DNA of 64,000 nt. It comes from Bacillota bacterium. GTDB taxonomy: Bacteria; Bacillota; Clostridia; Lachnospirales; Bianqueaceae. Below the pieces are notes generated by a model. The model made no database searches. It was not told the DNA's origin and worked only from the letters and a program-made list of their open reading frames with translations. Position 1 is the first letter of the stretch. Every line of letters starts with the position of its first letter. This document shows, in pieces, positions 25,979 to 34,557 of this stretch. A program made the translations under genes and the position numbers. Location: contig JAFRZL010000049.1 of NCBI GenBank assembly GCA_017442535.1, forward strand, positions 18,597-82,596, written 5' to 3'.

Positions 25979-26317
25979 ATGAACCAGAGTTTGTTTCCCG
26001 TGATTGACCTCGCCGCGACGGGCGAGAATATCATTCGGCTTAGAGAACGTAAGGGCCTTTCGGTCAGAGATTTGCAGGATTATTTCGGATTTGAGGCGCC
26101 ACAGGCAATTTACAAGTGGCAGAGCGGAAAGAGCCTTCCGACGGTGGACAATCTGTTCGCCCTGAGCGTTTTGCTCGAGACTCCCATGAATGAAATCATC
26201 GTGCGGGTACAGCCCGCACGGATCATCCGGCCGCAGGGGCCGGTACATACAGGAAAGCAGCAGGCAGAGGCCTGCTGCTCTGTTTTTTTCGAGAGATGCA
26301 TATGTCGGGGAGTATAA
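25979..26317 (+). CDS. XRE-family regulator with a terminator inside its reading frame
   Basis: 112 residues as read to the first stop. The HTH domain covers about residues 12-70 (ENIIRLRERKGLSVRDL, IYKWQSGKSLPTVDNLFALS), after which such proteins normally end within a few residues. Here the frame continues for about 35 residues with no domain character (IIRPQGPVHTGKQQAEACC) straight through a strong intrinsic terminator at 26256-26289, reaching TAA only at 26315. AAGGAGG precedes the ATG. Either the native stop was lost or the transcript is made without a stop codon. Confidence 0.75.
   Translation: MNQSLFPVIDLAATGENIIRLRERKGLSVRDLQDYFGFEAPQAIYKWQSGKSLPTVDNLFALSVLLETPMNEIIVRVQPARIIRPQGPVHTGKQQAEACCSVFFERCICRGV
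26256..26289 (+). terminator. Intrinsic terminator within the XRE reading frame
   Basis: A 10-bp perfect stem (AGCAGCAGGC with its complement, loop AGAG), then CTG and seven T. Transcripts ending here stop about 25 bases before the in-frame TAA. Confidence 0.85.
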
Positions 26318-26482
26318 TACAAGCCGTGTGACAGACGCATATACCGCACCTGAAAAAAGGATTTGCGTTAAAGGCGGAGAAATACTATTGAGGATGCTTC
26401 GAGCTCCGGCCGTCGGTCCGGGTTTGAAGTATCAGACCGAACGCCGGACAGAATTCAAATCACAGATAAATGAGGAAGAAGT

Positions 26483-28618
26483 ATGATGAAAACGATCAGA
26501 CAGTGGTTTTGCGCGGTTCTCATCGCGGCCCTTTCAGCCACGATGTTTGCCGGATGCGCTTCCGGAGGAAAGCCCGGCACAGATTCACCCGGAGCGGAAA
26601 GCAGTGTCGGGGAAGCCTCCCGCGTTGATCCGGCGGGATCTGAGTCCGGGGAGAATGAGCTGGATACACTGTTCCAGGAGCTTACTCTGACACAGGACTC
26701 CGACGATATCCTGACGGTGGAGCCGGCGGAGGACACTTGGAAGGAGAGCTACCCGGACGGTCTCTGCGTACGTTTTGAGGGCTTTAACGAAGCGGAGTAC
26801 GCGCATTTTCTGTCGCATCCCATCCTGAAGCAGGTGGATCCGCGGGTGAGCCGTCTGGGCGATGTATGGATCGGAAAAGGAGGGCAAACCCTCATCGACA
26901 AATATATCCGGAATACGGATCCTTCCGCCGATGTCAGCGCGAAAACACTGTACTGCGCACTCAGAAGGGCGGCCTTACTTTACTCGGATCCCGCTTTATT
27001 CGAGTCGATACCGGAAGATGTCCGGCACAGGGATGTTTTCCTGGTAGAAAGCGAACTGTATCAGTGGGATTACGATGGGCAGGGCGAAGTGCCGTATCCC
27101 GGCTATACCGGACCGATCATCACGAGCGGATACTATCTGATGCGGCTGGTCCCGGAGGGGGAGGAGCCGGACAGCAAAAACGTGGAATACATTATGTTCA
27201 GCGATTACCAGCTTGTTGGAGGAGGCTCCGACGTTGAATGCAAGCAGGCTGTGGAAAAGGACGGCGTGCTGGTGACCTACGATTACATGACCAGGAAATA
27301 CCTGCGGGAATTCCTGCAGGATGAAAGCCGCTATGCGTATCTGATGCGCGACTCCGAATACCATTACGAGGCACTGGTGGATTCCATTTACGGCCATACG
27401 GCTTCTGCTATGGCAGTGGAACTGGGATCGAAGGTGCTTAAAGAGGAACTGACCAGGGAAGTCTATATCTCCATTCTTTACCGGTTGCTTGCCATGCAGG
27501 AGGCCGGGTTCGCAGACTGCTATGAATCCATGGAGAGATATTACTATATCAGTCAGGCTGAGAATCTACGGGACCATGCGGTGGACGTTTTGACGGATCT
27601 TTCCGGTTATTTAAGCACCCAGGAGCTCGATCCCCTGCTTCCGGTTCCGATGTCCCGCAACCCGCTCAAAAACCTTTCACGCCTGTATAAAGAGGAACTG
27701 GCGGAATTCGCGATCGATGAATTTGAAGCATTGGGCGATTCGGCGGAAGAATCACTGACTGTCTGCACACTGATATACAAGACCGGCGTTACGAACCGTT
27801 TTCTGAGGACGCTCGCGGAGAATACGAATGAGCCAATGCTGAAAAGCGCCTGCGAGGATCTGATCCAATACAATCATACAACCTTCGGAGCGGTAGGAGA
27901 CTTTATGAAACGCTACGGCGTAAAGTCCGCGGTGGGCTTTGTGAACAGTCTGTGGGGCGTGGATACGATGGAACTGGTCAGAGGGATTCAGACGGGGGAT
28001 TCCGGCGAGGCTGTGCAGGGCGTGCTGAAGACGGTGCAGGGGATCGGCGTGTATGCCCTGAAGACACTTGCCGCTTTTGTGACGGATGCCGGGGAATTCA
28101 CATACGATCTGTGCATCTTTGCCGGAGATGCCGCTGCCGATACGACAAGCCAGTATCAGAGCATGGTCTCTATGAAAGCCATTTCCGACATCGCCTATGC
28201 GCTGAGGCAGGCCATGTATCCGATCGCCACGCGTGCCTATCAGGATATCACCCCGGAGGAGATGCAGGAATTCGTCTACCTGGGACAGCTCCTGGTGATT
28301 GCCCGCGCGAGCGGAGAATACTGCTGGGAACAGCTGGTAACGAAGCACGGCGGCCTGGCGGAACTGTTCAACCTGGATAATATCGTGGCGGCGGAGAGGT
28401 ATTATGATGAAGGTCAGCAGCGCTGGAGGCAGTTGTATCTGGACTTTGATGCGATCATCACTATGGACAGGCGGACCGCGGTGACCCACTATGAAATCCC
28501 CTGGTCGAGCGGCGACGGCAGCGGAGGAGGATTCTCCGGCGGAGGCGGTGAAGGCGATGGAGGCGGCGGAGGCGGCGCCCGAGGAAATAATAGCGGCGGT
28601 GGAGGCGGCGGACGGTAA
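26483..28618 (+). CDS. Large lipoprotein with a glycine-rich C-terminal tail
   Basis: 711 residues. A signal peptide with lipobox MFAGC (Cys25) is followed by a Ser/Glu linker to about residue 60. A mostly helical domain of about 600 residues follows (LDKYI-, YYYISQAENLRDHAVDV- and ALRQAMYPIATRAYQ-like segments). The last 33 residues are a Gly/Ser tail (SSGDGSGGGFSGGGG and similar runs), possibly a flexible wall-spanning or exposed end. I do not recognise the main domain. The transcript ends at the terminator 28648-28677. A GAGGAAGA site precedes two consecutive ATGs; the first is used here. Confidence 0.75.
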   Translation: MMKTIRQWFCAVLIAALSATMFAGCASGGKPGTDSPGAESSVGEASRVDPAGSESGENELDTLFQELTLTQDSDDILTVEPAEDTWKESYPDGLCVRFEGFNEAEYAHFLSHPILKQVDPRVSRLGDVWIGKGGQTLIDKYIRNTDPSADVSAKTLYCALRRAALLYSDPALFESIPEDVRHRDVFLVESELYQWDYDGQGEVPYPGYTGPIITSGYYLMRLVPEGEEPDSKNVEYIMFSDYQLVGGGSDVECKQAVEKDGVLVTYDYMTRKYLREFLQDESRYAYLMRDSEYHYEALVDSIYGHTASAMAVELGSKVLKEELTREVYISILYRLLAMQEAGFADCYESMERYYYISQAENLRDHAVDVLTDLSGYLSTQELDPLLPVPMSRNPLKNLSRLYKEELAEFAIDEFEALGDSAEESLTVCTLIYKTGVTNRFLRTLAENTNEPMLKSACEDLIQYNHTTFGAVGDFMKRYGVKSAVGFVNSLWGVDTMELVRGIQTGDSGEAVQGVLKTVQGIGVYALKTLAAFVTDAGEFTYDLCIFAGDAAADTTSQYQSMVSMKAISDIAYALRQAMYPIATRAYQDITPEEMQEFVYLGQLLVIARASGEYCWEQLVTKHGGLAELFNLDNIVAAERYYDEGQQRWRQLYLDFDAIITMDRRTAVTHYEIPWSSGDGSGGGFSGGGGEGDGGGGGGARGNNSGGGGGGR

Positions 28619-28647
28619 AGCTGCAGCCATACTCTCCCGTATACAGC

Positions 28648-28677
28648 AAAACAGCAGGTTTTCACCTGCTGTTTTTT
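28648..28677 (+). terminator. Intrinsic terminator after the glycine-tailed lipoprotein
   Basis: Stem AAAACAGCAGGT/ACCTGCTGTTTT with loop TTTC, followed by a T run. The stem is the same as in the terminator at 24754. Confidence 0.88.
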
Positions 28678-28712
28678 GCTGCAAATCATACTTTAGAGGC
28701 AATGGAATATAC

Positions 28713-29065
28713 TGCGCCAGCCGGGGATGCGGCCTGAGGTCGGCCGGCCGACCAATGGGGACGCCGCCGCTTCCGTTAGACCGGATAAATCCGGCCTGCG
28801 GGGAGACGGAGGACGTCGGGGGTGCCGGAGATCCGGCAAATGATCACTCTGATGGAGACGTAAGGGTGAAGGGCGATCGGCGGGTCGGACGAGAGTACGC
28901 AAAAGCGCGGGAAGGAAAGAAGGAATGGCAAAACGCGGAGCGAAAATGAGATCCGGTGTTTTAATAATCCTTTCTTCAAGGCTTTTGAGATGTGCAGCGT
29001 TATAGTTCATCTGCACCTGAACCGATCGGCGGGCTTTGGCTCCGGCCGCATCCCCGGCTGGCGCA
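28713..29065. repeat. GC-rich non-coding segment bounded by a perfect 22-bp inverted repeat
   Basis: The 22 bases at 28713-28734 (starting TGCGCCAGCC) are the exact reverse complement of 29044-29065. The 309 bases between hold further hairpins: a 16-bp palindrome at 28738-28753, CCGGAT/ATCCGG at 28781-28794, and TGCCGGA/TCCGGCA near 28823-28838. CGATCGGCGGG is repeated at 28874 and 29023. Open frames crossing it are Pro/Arg/Ser-rich artefacts. It could be a MITE-like element or a structured RNA; no clear target duplication is visible. Confidence 0.7.
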
Positions 29066-29073
29066 TGTGGGGC

Positions 29074-29715
29074 TTACTTGACGGAGCGGGCTTCGAGGAA
29101 GGCCTCAAAGACCTGGGCGAAGGTGTCGTTGACGTCAAAAGGCGCCTCGTAGGAAACAGAGGATTCCACCATGCAGCGGTCCAGGGCGGCAGACGTGGCG
29201 TCCGAAGCCTTGTTCAGCTGGTTCATATACTGGCGGACTTTATTGCGGTCATAGTTGATGGTACGCACGCGGCGGACGTCCACACGGTAGGCCACCTGAT
29301 TGCCCTCGGCGTTGAAGCGGTAGCCGGTACCGCCTCCGGGCAGCAGCACTTCCGAACTGCGCAGGTCCGTCATGGTGGAAAACACGCGGGCGAGGGACTG
29401 GCGACGGCCGTTCAGGCTGATTTCACTGTCCAGATGGACAGGCAGTCCAGCCTTGGCGGCGTAGATGGCTTCGGAGAGCTTCTCCTGCTCGCCGAACAGG
29501 TAAAGTGCGAAGTCCACCATTTCGGTGATGCGGTCGGCATACTCGCAGTCGGGAACGACGGGGATAACCTCATTCTCCAGCTCGGGCATAACCTTTTTGT
29601 GAAGGTATGTGTTCTCGACCGTGACGATATTGTCCTCCGTCATGAGGATGGACTCGGCCTCGTCCATCAGAGACTGGAGTTTATTTTGAAAACGGAAAGC
29701 TTCTTTCAGATTCAT
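29074..29715 (-). CDS. Conserved-looking hypothetical cytoplasmic protein
   Basis: 213 residues, no signal peptide or membrane helix. It begins with a helical region (MNLKEAFRFQNKLQSLMDEA), then TYLHKKVMPELENEV. The middle has SLNGRRQSLARVFSTM and a Gly-rich turn LLPGGGTGYRFN, followed by YRVDVRRVRTINYD and a helical end. I do not recognise a family. The ATG at 29715 is chosen because AGGAGG lies seven bases before it; an in-frame upstream ATG at 29733 overlaps this site. It stands alone and ends right beside the 22-bp inverted repeat. Confidence 0.7.
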   Translation of the reverse strand: MNLKEAFRFQNKLQSLMDEAESILMTEDNIVTVENTYLHKKVMPELENEVIPVVPDCEYADRITEMVDFALYLFGEQEKLSEAIYAAKAGLPVHLDSEISLNGRRQSLARVFSTMTDLRSSEVLLPGGGTGYRFNAEGNQVAYRVDVRRVRTINYDRNKVRQYMNQLNKASDATSAALDRCMVESSVSYEAPFDVNDTFAQVFEAFLEARSVK

Positions 29716-29882
29716 TTCAGTACCTCCTGACAATCAATGTTTGATGATGGATCCATTATAACACGATTCCGCCGGAAAAACAATCAACTGCCGGTTGAAT
29801 CCGCGGAAAACCGAAGAGGCCCTATTTGTGAATCTGTCTAAAAAAAGCTCCAAAAGGGGCCCTCATTTCTTGGTTTTGGCTA

Positions 29883-29911
29883 TTGCACCGGAGCGGCAAT
29901 TCTGCTATAAT
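29883..29911 (+). promoter_or_regulatory. Promoter for carAB
   Basis: TTGCAC (29883-29888), 17 bases, TATAAT (29906-29911) with an extended TG. It leaves a leader of about 130 bases before carA. Confidence 0.75.
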
Positions 29912-29964
29912 TATTTTTCAGCAGGGTGCAAGCAGGCTGCGAATCAGAATAGACAGTTGCGCTG

Positions 29965-29999
29965 CGCAGTCGGGGGACCCGCCTCGATTGCGTTTTTTT
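29965..29999 (+). terminator. Leader terminator (attenuator) upstream of carA
   Basis: An 11-bp stem with two wobble pairs (CGCAGTCGGGG with CCTCGATTGCG, loop GACCCG) is followed by seven T. It lies between the carAB promoter and the carA start, so it must be read through for expression. I do not see a clear PyrR-binding consensus or a T-box. Confidence 0.7.
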
Positions 30000-30045
30000 C
30001 TGCGCATCAGCAGGCGCCCGCAGGACTCAAAGAGGAGGACCAGGC

Positions 30046-31143
30046 ATGGAGAGAGACTTATATCTCGTTCTTGAAAACGGAGAGGTTTTCAGGGGCAAGC
30101 GCTTCGGCGCGGAGGGAGAGGCCGCTGGTGAAGTCGTTTTTCATACAGGTATGGTGGGATATCTGGAGACGCTGACCGATCCCGGGTATTGTGGACAGAT
30201 TGTAGTACAGACTTTTCCGCTGATCGGGAATTACGGTTTGATTCCGGATGAACAGATCGGCGATAGGGCCTATTTAAAAGCTTATATTGTGAGAGAGTGG
30301 TGTCAATCTCCTTCTAATTATCGCAGTGAAGGAACGGTTGACGCTTTTTTAAAGCAGCAGGGTGTGGTCGGGCTGTATGACATCGATACGCGCGAGCTGA
30401 CCAGGATCCTCCGTGAAAACGGGACGATGAAGGGGGCGCTTGCCGAGTCGCCGGAGAGGGCACACGAGGTGCTCACAGCTTTTATCAAAGAGGATAAAGC
30501 CACGGAAGGGCATGCGAGCAAAGTCGAGCTGGTGACGCGCCGGGAGGTGCTGACCGTGCCGGCCAAGGGCGAGACGAGGTTCAGAGTTGCCGTGATGGAT
30601 TACGGCTGCACCCGGAATCTGGTCCGCATGCTGACTGAGCGGGGCATGGAAGTGACGCTTTTCCCGGCGGGAACAGCGGCACTGGACGTCCTTGTGACGG
30701 ATCCCGACGGAATCATCCTGAGTAACGGCCCGTTCGACCCGGAGGAAGACGCCGAGCTCATATTTGAAGCACAGAGGCTGGTATACTCCGGCAAGCCGCT
30801 GATGGGAGTGGATTTCGGCCATCTGCTGCTCGCGCTCGCGAGAGGCGCCCGGATGACAAAACTTAAGCATGGGCACCGCGGAGCCAACCAGCCCGTGAAG
30901 CATCTGCCGAGCGACCGCGTCTATATTGCAAGCCATGCCCAGGGGTATGCGGTCGACGCGGATTTCCTGCCGATGAATGCCTGGGCCACCTTTGAGAACC
31001 TGAATGATAAAACGGTGGAAGGCCTGCAGTATACGGATATTCCTGCCTTCAGCGTGCAGTTCATCCCTGAGGACGGACGCGGTAAATCAACGACGGGCTT
31101 CCTCTTTGACCAGTTCGAGAAGTTCATGAAAGACGCGCAGTAA
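30046..31143 (+). CDS. carA: Carbamoyl-phosphate synthase small-chain homologue with a degenerate glutaminase site
   Basis: 365 residues, full length, with the N-terminal CarA domain (GYLETLTDPGYCGQIVVQTF, NYGLIPDE) and a class I glutamine amidotransferase domain. In active CarA the nucleophile lies in G-I-C-L-G-H and the catalytic His in F-H-P-E. Here these read GVDFGH (Asp256 for Cys) and FIPE (Ile340 for His); Glu342 remains. The SNGPGDP oxyanion loop is SNGPFDP. The protein cannot hydrolyse glutamine by the known mechanism, yet the fold is intact and it is followed by complete carB 18 bases downstream. It may serve a CPSase fed by free ammonia. AGAGGAGG precedes the ATG. Confidence 0.88.
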   Translation: MERDLYLVLENGEVFRGKRFGAEGEAAGEVVFHTGMVGYLETLTDPGYCGQIVVQTFPLIGNYGLIPDEQIGDRAYLKAYIVREWCQSPSNYRSEGTVDAFLKQQGVVGLYDIDTRELTRILRENGTMKGALAESPERAHEVLTAFIKEDKATEGHASKVELVTRREVLTVPAKGETRFRVAVMDYGCTRNLVRMLTERGMEVTLFPAGTAALDVLVTDPDGIILSNGPFDPEEDAELIFEAQRLVYSGKPLMGVDFGHLLLALARGARMTKLKHGHRGANQPVKHLPSDRVYIASHAQGYAVDADFLPMNAWATFENLNDKTVEGLQYTDIPAFSVQFIPEDGRGKSTTGFLFDQFEKFMKDAQ

Positions 31144-31161
31144 GCGGAAAGGAACAGTAAA

Positions 31162-34100
31162 ATGCCACGAAATAAAGACTTGAAAAAAGTAATGGTGATC
31201 GGATCCGGCCCCATTGTGATCGGACAGGCGGCGGAATTTGATTACGCGGGCACGCAGGCCTGCCGCGCACTGCAGGAAGAGGGGCTGGAAGTCGTACTGA
31301 TCAACTCCAACCCCGCGACGATCATGACGGATGAAGCGATGGCGGATCATATCTACATCGAACCGCTGACACTGGAGACGGTTAAGCGGATCATCGAAAA
31401 AGAGCGCCCGGACAGCATCCTGTCCACATTGGGCGGACAGACCGGACTGACCCTGTCCATGCAGCTGGCCCGTGAAGGCTTCCTGGAAAGCCATGGCGTG
31501 AAGCTCCTGGGTGCCAAGCCCGAAACGATCGACAAAGCCGAGGACCGGCAGTCCTTTAAGGATACGATGGAGTCCATCCATCAGCCCTGCATCCCCTCCA
31601 AGGTCGTGACGACGCTGGAGGACGGCCTGGCCTATGCGGAAGAAATCGGCTATCCTGTGATCATCCGGCCCGCGTTCACCCTGGGCGGCACGGGCGGCGG
31701 TATCTGCCATAATGTCGAGGAGATGAAAGAAATCTGCGCCAATGGTCTGCGCCTGTCGCCGATCACGCAGGTGCTGGTCGAAAAATGCATTTCCGGCTGG
31801 AAAGAAATCGAATTCGAAGTCATCCGCGATGCCAAGGGCAACAGTATAACGGTCTGCAGCATGGAAAATGTGGACCCGGTGGGCGTGCATACCGGTGATT
31901 CGATCGTACTGGCACCTGCGGTCACACTCTCCCATGATGAATACCAGATGCTTCGTACCGCTGCGCTGGATATCGTGGAGGCGCTGGGAGTGGAGGGCGG
32001 CTGCAATGTGCAGTTCGCGCTCTATCCGGAGAGCAGGGAATACGCGGTTATTGAGGTCAATCCGCGCGTATCCCGTTCATCGGCGCTTGCTTCCAAGGCG
32101 ACCGGATATCCGATCGCTAAGGTGGCGACCAAGATCGCGATCGGTTATACACTGGATGAGATCCGGAACGCGGTAACCGGTACGACCTATGCATGCTTCG
32201 AACCCACGATCGACTATGCGGTGGTTAAGCTTCCCAAATGGCCCTTTGACAAATTCGTTTATGCCAAGCGGACGCTCGGAACGCAGATGAAGGCAACGGG
32301 CGAAGTCATGGCGATCGGCACGAGCTTTGAACAGGCCATGATGAAAGCCGTCCGCGGAGCCGAGATCGGGCTGGATACGATGAACCTGCCCAAGCTCGCG
32401 GAGCTTAGCGACGAGAAACTGATCGCGCGTATGGAAGACTGCGATGACGAACGCATTTTCATCATTTACGAGGCGCTGAAGCGCGGCGTCAGCGTGGAGC
32501 GTGTGCATGAAATCACGATGATCGACGAGTGGTTCCTGTATAAGTTCCTGAACCTGATCGATTATGAGCGCAGACTGCAGGCGGAGCCCATGACTGAAGA
32601 GCTCTATCATGAAGGCAAGAAACTGGGATATCCTGACAAGGCGATCGCCCGCCTGAGCAGCAAGAGCCTGCCCCGTCACGAAAATGCCGTCTTTAAGATG
32701 GTGGATACCTGCGCGGCTGAATATGCGGCCCAGACACCGTATTTCTACTCCACATATGACGAGGAAAACGAGGCGGAGGAATTCATCCGCAACCGCCATG
32801 ACTCCAAGCCGACGGTGATCGTATTCGGTTCCGGGCCGATCCGGATCGGTCAGGGCATCGAATTCGACTATGCTTCGGTGCACTGCGTGTGGGCTCTGAA
32901 GAAAGCAGGCTTCCAGGTCGTCATTGTCAATAACAATCCCGAGACGGTTTCCACGGACTTTGATACGGCCGACCGCCTGTATTTTGAGCCGTTGACGCCT
33001 GAGGATGTGATGAACATCATCCGGGTCGAGAAACCCTACGGCGTGGTGGTGGCTTTTGGCGGACAGACGGCTATCAAGCTGACCAAGTTCCTGGACGAGC
33101 AGGGCGTACGAATCCTGGGGACCCAGGCCGACAGCATCGACGCGGCCGAGGACCGCGAACGCTTCGACGCGCTGCTCGAGAAGCTCAAGATCAAGCGCCC
33201 GCAGGGACATACGGTCTTTACGACGGAAGAGGCTCTCCGTGCGGCCCACGATCTGGACTTCCCGGTGCTGATGAGACCTTCTTACGTGCTGGGCGGCCAG
33301 AACATGATTATCGCGTTCTCTGACGAGGATATCGTGGAGTACATGCAGATCATCCTTTCCCACAATATCGAGAATCCGGTTCTGATCGACAAGTATTATA
33401 TGGGGACGGAGATCGAGGTGGATGCCATCTGTGACGGTGAAGACATCCTGATCCCCGGTATCATGGAGCATATCGAGCGCGCGGGAGTGCATTCCGGCGA
33501 CTCCATCGCAGTCTACCCCGCCTGGAATCTGAGTGACAATCTGCGTAACAAAATCGTGAATCATTCCCGCAAGTTGGCGCTGGCGCTGAAAACCATGGGC
33601 CTGGTCAACATCCAGTACGTAGTATTTGAAAACGAGGTCTATGTGATCGAGGTCAATCCGCGCTCATCCCGTACGATCCCCTATATCAGCAAGGTTTCCG
33701 GCGTGCCGATGGTGGACCTGGCGACCCGCTGCATGCTGGGCGAGAAGCTCAGCAATATGGGTTACGGCACGGGCCTGTACCGCCGCCCCAAATACATGTG
33801 CGTCAAGGTCCCGGTCTTCAGCTTTGAGAAATTGATCGACCTGGATGTACAGCTTGGCCCCGAAATGAAGTCCACCGGTGAAGTGCTGGGTATCGGCCGT
33901 ACGCTCGAAGAAGCTTTGTACAAGGGCCTCGTGGCTGCCGGCTACAAGATGAAGAAATCGGGAGGCATCTTTATCACGGTCCGCGACCAGGATAAGGGCG
34001 AAATCGCCGAAATCGCTGAAAAATACTACCAGATGGGCTTCCGTCTGTACGCTACCCGCGGCACCGCTGAGCTCCTGGAGGACGAGGGCATGCCGGTCAT

Positions 34101-34362
34101 GGTCGTCCCCAAGATCTACAAGAACGCCAAATACAATTCCATGACGCTGGTGGAGAGCGGCGAAATCAATTATATAATCTCTTCGTCCAAGAAGGGCCGC
34201 CTGCCGCAGCGCGACAGCGTGAAAATCCGCCGCAAAGCCGTGGAGCACGCGATCCCCTGCCTGACCTCTCTGGACACCGCGAATGCTCTGGCAGACAGCC
34301 TGATGAGCCACTATTCTCAGGAGAACACCGAGCTGGTGGAACTGAAGGATATGAAGGACTGA
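31162..34362 (+). CDS. carB: Carbamoyl-phosphate synthase large chain
   Basis: 1066 residues, normal length. It shows the duplicated ATP-grasp architecture: first half with GSGPIVIGQAAEFDYAGTQA and LGGTGGGICHN (carboxyphosphate synthesis), second half with GSGPIRIGQGIEFDYASVH and PSYVLGGQNM (carbamate kinase). A C-terminal MGS-like allosteric domain ends the protein (KYYQMGFRLYATRGTAELL). No key loop appears missing. It makes carbamoyl phosphate for arginine or pyrimidine synthesis; neither arg nor pyr genes are next to it. With an inactive CarA partner, ammonia is the likely nitrogen donor. Confidence 0.95.
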   Translation: MPRNKDLKKVMVIGSGPIVIGQAAEFDYAGTQACRALQEEGLEVVLINSNPATIMTDEAMADHIYIEPLTLETVKRIIEKERPDSILSTLGGQTGLTLSMQLAREGFLESHGVKLLGAKPETIDKAEDRQSFKDTMESIHQPCIPSKVVTTLEDGLAYAEEIGYPVIIRPAFTLGGTGGGICHNVEEMKEICANGLRLSPITQVLVEKCISGWKEIEFEVIRDAKGNSITVCSMENVDPVGVHTGDSIVLAPAVTLSHDEYQMLRTAALDIVEALGVEGGCNVQFALYPESREYAVIEVNPRVSRSSALASKATGYPIAKVATKIAIGYTLDEIRNAVTGTTYACFEPTIDYAVVKLPKWPFDKFVYAKRTLGTQMKATGEVMAIGTSFEQAMMKAVRGAEIGLDTMNLPKLAELSDEKLIARMEDCDDERIFIIYEALKRGVSVERVHEITMIDEWFLYKFLNLIDYERRLQAEPMTEELYHEGKKLGYPDKAIARLSSKSLPRHENAVFKMVDTCAAEYAAQTPYFYSTYDEENEAEEFIRNRHDSKPTVIVFGSGPIRIGQGIEFDYASVHCVWALKKAGFQVVIVNNNPETVSTDFDTADRLYFEPLTPEDVMNIIRVEKPYGVVVAFGGQTAIKLTKFLDEQGVRILGTQADSIDAAEDRERFDALLEKLKIKRPQGHTVFTTEEALRAAHDLDFPVLMRPSYVLGGQNMIIAFSDEDIVEYMQIILSHNIENPVLIDKYYMGTEIEVDAICDGEDILIPGIMEHIERAGVHSGDSIAVYPAWNLSDNLRNKIVNHSRKLALALKTMGLVNIQYVVFENEVYVIEVNPRSSRTIPYISKVSGVPMVDLATRCMLGEKLSNMGYGTGLYRRPKYMCVKVPVFSFEKLIDLDVQLGPEMKSTGEVLGIGRTLEEALYKGLVAAGYKMKKSGGIFITVRDQDKGEIAEIAEKYYQMGFRLYATRGTAELLEDEGMPVMVVPKIYKNAKYNSMTLVESGEINYIISSSKKGRLPQRDSVKIRRKAVEHAIPCLTSLDTANALADSLMSHYSQENTELVELKDMKD

Positions 34363-34396
34363 GTTTCTCTCCGTAGAGAAACAACTGCAAACAAGC

Positions 34397-34450
34397 CGTG
34401 TTTCGGCGCCCCCCGGGAGGGGAAGCTTCGCGCCGGAGCACGTTTTTTTT
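34397..34450 (+). terminator. Terminator after carB
   Basis: A 13-bp stem with two wobble pairs (CGTGTTTCGGCGC with GCGCCGGAGCACG) and eight T. A second small hairpin GTTTCTCT/AGAGAAAC lies just upstream, directly after the stop codon. Confidence 0.75.
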
Positions 34451-34466
34451 CGGCCCGTGTTCCGGC

Positions 34467-34495
34467 TTGACTTTCCGCCCGATCCGGAGTATAAT
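34467..34495 (+). promoter_or_regulatory. Promoter for the GNAT-like gene
   Basis: TTGACT (34467-34472), 17 bases, TATAAT (34490-34495). Confidence 0.8.
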
Positions 34496-34557
34496 GACCG
34501 CAGTTATTTGGCTTTCCCAAGAGCCTGAATTGTAATTACAGACAGGAGGCAGTTGTC

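Noticed and set aside
28491..28949. Open frame of ~150 codons after the glycine-tailed lipoprotein
   Set aside because: It overlaps the end of that gene and a terminator, its product is low-complexity, and it has no ribosome site; a by-product of GC-rich sequence.
28693..29016. Leftward ~107-codon frame across the inverted-repeat element
   Set aside because: Pro/Arg/Ser-rich composition typical of reading GC-rich non-coding DNA; no ribosome site.
29965..29999. T-box or PyrR attenuator in the carAB leader
   Set aside because: The terminator is real, but neither the T-box core (AGGGTGG-ACCGCG) nor the PyrR-binding consensus is visible, so no named regulator is assigned.
31162..34362. Long antisense frames (several hundred codons) opposite carB
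   Set aside because: They are shadows caused by codon bias of carB, without ribosome sites or recognisable domains.
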